DNA from: Verrucomicrobia bacterium UBA673 | Lineage (GTDB): Bacteria > Verrucomicrobiota > Verrucomicrobiia > Limisphaerales > UBA1096 | Reading direction: 5' to 3' | Length of the DNA: 24,552 nucleotides | Assembly (NCBI GenBank): GCA_002299785.1 | Contig: DBNL01000099.1 | Coordinates: forward strand, 1-24,552 | Shown: positions 23,206-24,552 of the stretch, piece by piece | Layout of the letters: every line of letters starts with the position of its first letter | How positions within the stretch are numbered: the stretch's first letter is position 1 | Notes under the pieces: generated by a model | Told to the model about the DNA's origin: nothing | The model's input: the letters and a program-made list of their open reading frames with translations, nothing else | Databases searched by the model: none | Translations under genes and position numbers: made by a program

Positions 23206-24447
23206 CTACGGCGCGTCAAGGCATAAAAGTTGGTTTCGATCGCGTACGTAGAGCCTGCCATCAGCAAGGGCCGGTTGGCTGCGCGCGCCAGAGCCGACGA
23301 CTTGAGCGCGGCTGATCTCACGCCATCCGGCCGGGGTAGCTTGCCCCAGCACCAATTCACCGCTCTCCATCAATGCCAGCAGCCGGTCTCCGCAACGTAG
23401 CATCATGCAGTCGCCGAAATCATCCACGCTCCAGCGCACCTTGCCGGTTTCCAACTCCACGCAGCGCAATGCCGGGACCGGAGGCACATCCGCCCGCCCA
23501 TGAGTGCCGTAAATGAACCCGCCCCGGTGCATCACGCTCGCATACTGGCTCGAGAGACTCGTGTCGTTCGACCAGGCAGTCTTGTAGCCGTCAGTCGCAG
23601 CATTCACGACGAGAGCGCCGGTGTTGTAGCTGGACGTCACAAAAATCAACTCGCCAACAACCAAAGGCGCGGCGGCATTCACCGAGGCTTGGATTCGCGC
23701 GCGCCAGCGGTTTTGAAAATCGATTTTGCCGTTGGCCGGATCGACCACTGCCAGGCCGGTACGAGCGAAGAATACCGCGCGGCGTTTGCCCTGCAACTTG
23801 GCCATCACCGGAGAAGAATAACTGGCCTCATCATCGAGTGTTTTCCAGAGCAGCTTGCCGGAGTTTTTATCTAGCGCAACGATTCCGGCCCCCGCCTCGC
23901 CGCCGATATTGAGCAGCACTGCGTTCCCCTCGACAAGTGGCGAGCAGGCCATTCCGAAAAACCCGTCAGCAGCGCGATATAATTTCTGCGTGTCAACTTT
24001 CCAGATTGTTTTGCCGGTTGCAAAGTCGGTGCAGACTACGACCCCCTTCCCGCCCATCGTGTAAACCCTGTTCCCGACAATCGCCGGCGTAGCGCGCGGC
24101 CCGGCGGCGCTCCCGTAGCCGGCGACGAAGCTCGAGGCATAGTTGTTTTCCCAAAGTGTTTTGCCGGTCTTGGCGTCGAGGCACTCGATCGTGTCGTATC
24201 GTTTGACCTCGTGAAACAGGATGGCCCGGCCCTTGGCCAAGACGATCCCGCCCATCCCCTCCCCGATGTTTCTTTTGCGCCACAACACCTTCGGCCCATC
24301 GCTGGGCCAAGCGCGCGTCAGTGCCTCGCCTGGATAAACCCCATCCCGGTTCGGCCCCAGATACTGAGGCCAATCCGCCGCCTGCAATCCAAGCGTCAGA
24401 AAACCCAGCGCGAACAAGTGACACAAAAAACTTTTCAACAACGACAT
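23206..24447 (-). CDS. Secreted PQQ-like beta-propeller repeat protein
   Basis: The protein has 413 residues from ATG 24447 with a signal peptide (about 1-23, cleavage before ADWPQ). An in-frame upstream ATG at 24492 would add 15 residues ahead of the signal and is less likely. After the signal comes WPQYLGPNRDGV, a start very typical of PVC-group secreted propeller proteins. Repeated blade motifs follow: CLDAKTGKTLWE, CTDFATGKTIWK, ALDKNSGKLLWK and CVELETGKVRWS, each an Ala/Cys-x-Asp-x-x-Thr-Gly-Lys-x-x-Trp turn of PQQ/BamB-type repeats. Such folds resemble quinoprotein dehydrogenases or the assembly factor BamB. No haem site is present, so electron-transfer function is not shown. It is probably periplasmic. 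A TTGGCCAA copy lies in it (24233-24240). Confidence 0.9.
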   Translation of the reverse strand: MSLLKSFLCHLFALGFLTLGLQAADWPQYLGPNRDGVYPGEALTRAWPSDGPKVLWRKRNIGEGMGGIVLAKGRAILFHEVKRYDTIECLDAKTGKTLWENNYASSFVAGYGSAAGPRATPAIVGNRVYTMGGKGVVVCTDFATGKTIWKVDTQKLYRAADGFFGMACSPLVEGNAVLLNIGGEAGAGIVALDKNSGKLLWKTLDDEASYSSPVMAKLQGKRRAVFFARTGLAVVDPANGKIDFQNRWRARIQASVNAAAPLVVGELIFVTSSYNTGALVVNAATDGYKTAWSNDTSLSSQYASVMHRGGFIYGTHGRADVPPVPALRCVELETGKVRWSVDDFGDCMMLRCGDRLLALMESGELVLGQATPAGWREISRAQVVGSGARSQPALADGRLYVRDRNQLLCLDAP

Positions 24448-24498
24448 GGCGAAGCGGCAACTTAGAGAATGTCTACACCCAACGCGAGCCAAAGCCGG

Positions 24499-24552
24499 TT
24501 AAGTGTAGGGATTGTCGTTTTGAAGCGACTCAGCAACGACGGGAGGCACCAG
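24499..24552 (-). CDS. C-terminal end of an unidentified gene cut by the right edge
   Basis: A minus-strand frame enters from the right edge and ends at TAA (24499-24501), giving LVPPVVAESLQNDNPYT. It is too short to identify, but the 51-bp distance to the PQQ-like protein start fits a preceding gene in the same orientation. Confidence 0.35.
   Translation of the reverse strand: MVPPVVAESLQNDNPYT

Noticed and set aside
1..24552. CRISPR arrays, insertion sequences, prophage genes, tRNA genes and defence systems
   Set aside because: I looked for regular repeats, transposase or integrase motifs and cloverleaf-like stretches and saw none; the only short repeat is the TTGGCCAA palindrome, which is irregularly spaced.

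Overview
The window looks like chromosomal DNA (about 57% GC by eye) from a Gram-negative member of the PVC superphylum, most likely Verrucomicrobiota of the Limisphaerales/Pedosphaera type. The evidence is the combination of a Tat-exported Gfo/Idh/MocA oxidoreductase, a secreted DUF1080 (3-keto-disaccharide hydrolase-like) protein, a sulfatase relic, a secreted PQQ-type beta-propeller protein, a DUF5069 protein, the long three-domain form of IspG and an RNase HIII. LptF/G and MsbA-like proteins imply an outer membrane with lipopolysaccharide. This assignment is inference from gene content; no rRNA or marker tree is available here. Most genes lack a clear Shine-Dalgarno sequence.

Layout. 1-2753 is mostly minus strand: msrA, ogt, a previously hidden 34-codon membrane protein overlapping ogt, and two adjacent coiled-coil proteins with C-terminal membrane anchors. 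2845-11029 is a plus-strand run: a steroid 5-alpha-reductase-like membrane enzyme, an LptF/LptG permease, a DUF1080 protein, gltX, rseP, ispG and rnhC. 11045-12008 is a minus-strand pair (TlpA-like thioredoxin and DUF5069), divergent from ileS. From 15215 the plus strand carries a Gfo/Idh/MocA dehydrogenase, a decayed sulfatase (16547-17057), a PHP histidinol phosphatase, leuD, mnmA, acylphosphatase, a metallophosphoesterase and an MsbA-like ABC exporter. The right end (minus) holds a secreted PQQ-like propeller protein. Gene fragments enter from both edges.

The genes mix housekeeping (aminoacyl-tRNA synthetases, tRNA thiolation, isoprenoid and amino-acid synthesis, envelope proteolysis and lipid export), oxidative and alkylation repair (msrA, ogt) and the secreted carbohydrate-degradation repertoire typical of this phylum.

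The most unusual signal is not a gene. The palindrome TTGGCCAA (usually CTTGGCCAAG, often followed by CGG) occurs 14 times in 24.5 kb, where fewer than one is expected by chance. Eight copies lie in the roughly 10% of the window that is non-coding or pseudogene, and five of those lie within about 40 bp upstream of a start codon. Other points worth a second look are the sulfatase fossil, the hidden small membrane protein upstream of ogt, a possible structured element at 872-964, and two overlooked minus-strand reading frames at 14956-15102 and 22916-23092. No phage, CRISPR array, insertion sequence, tRNA or known defence system was seen.
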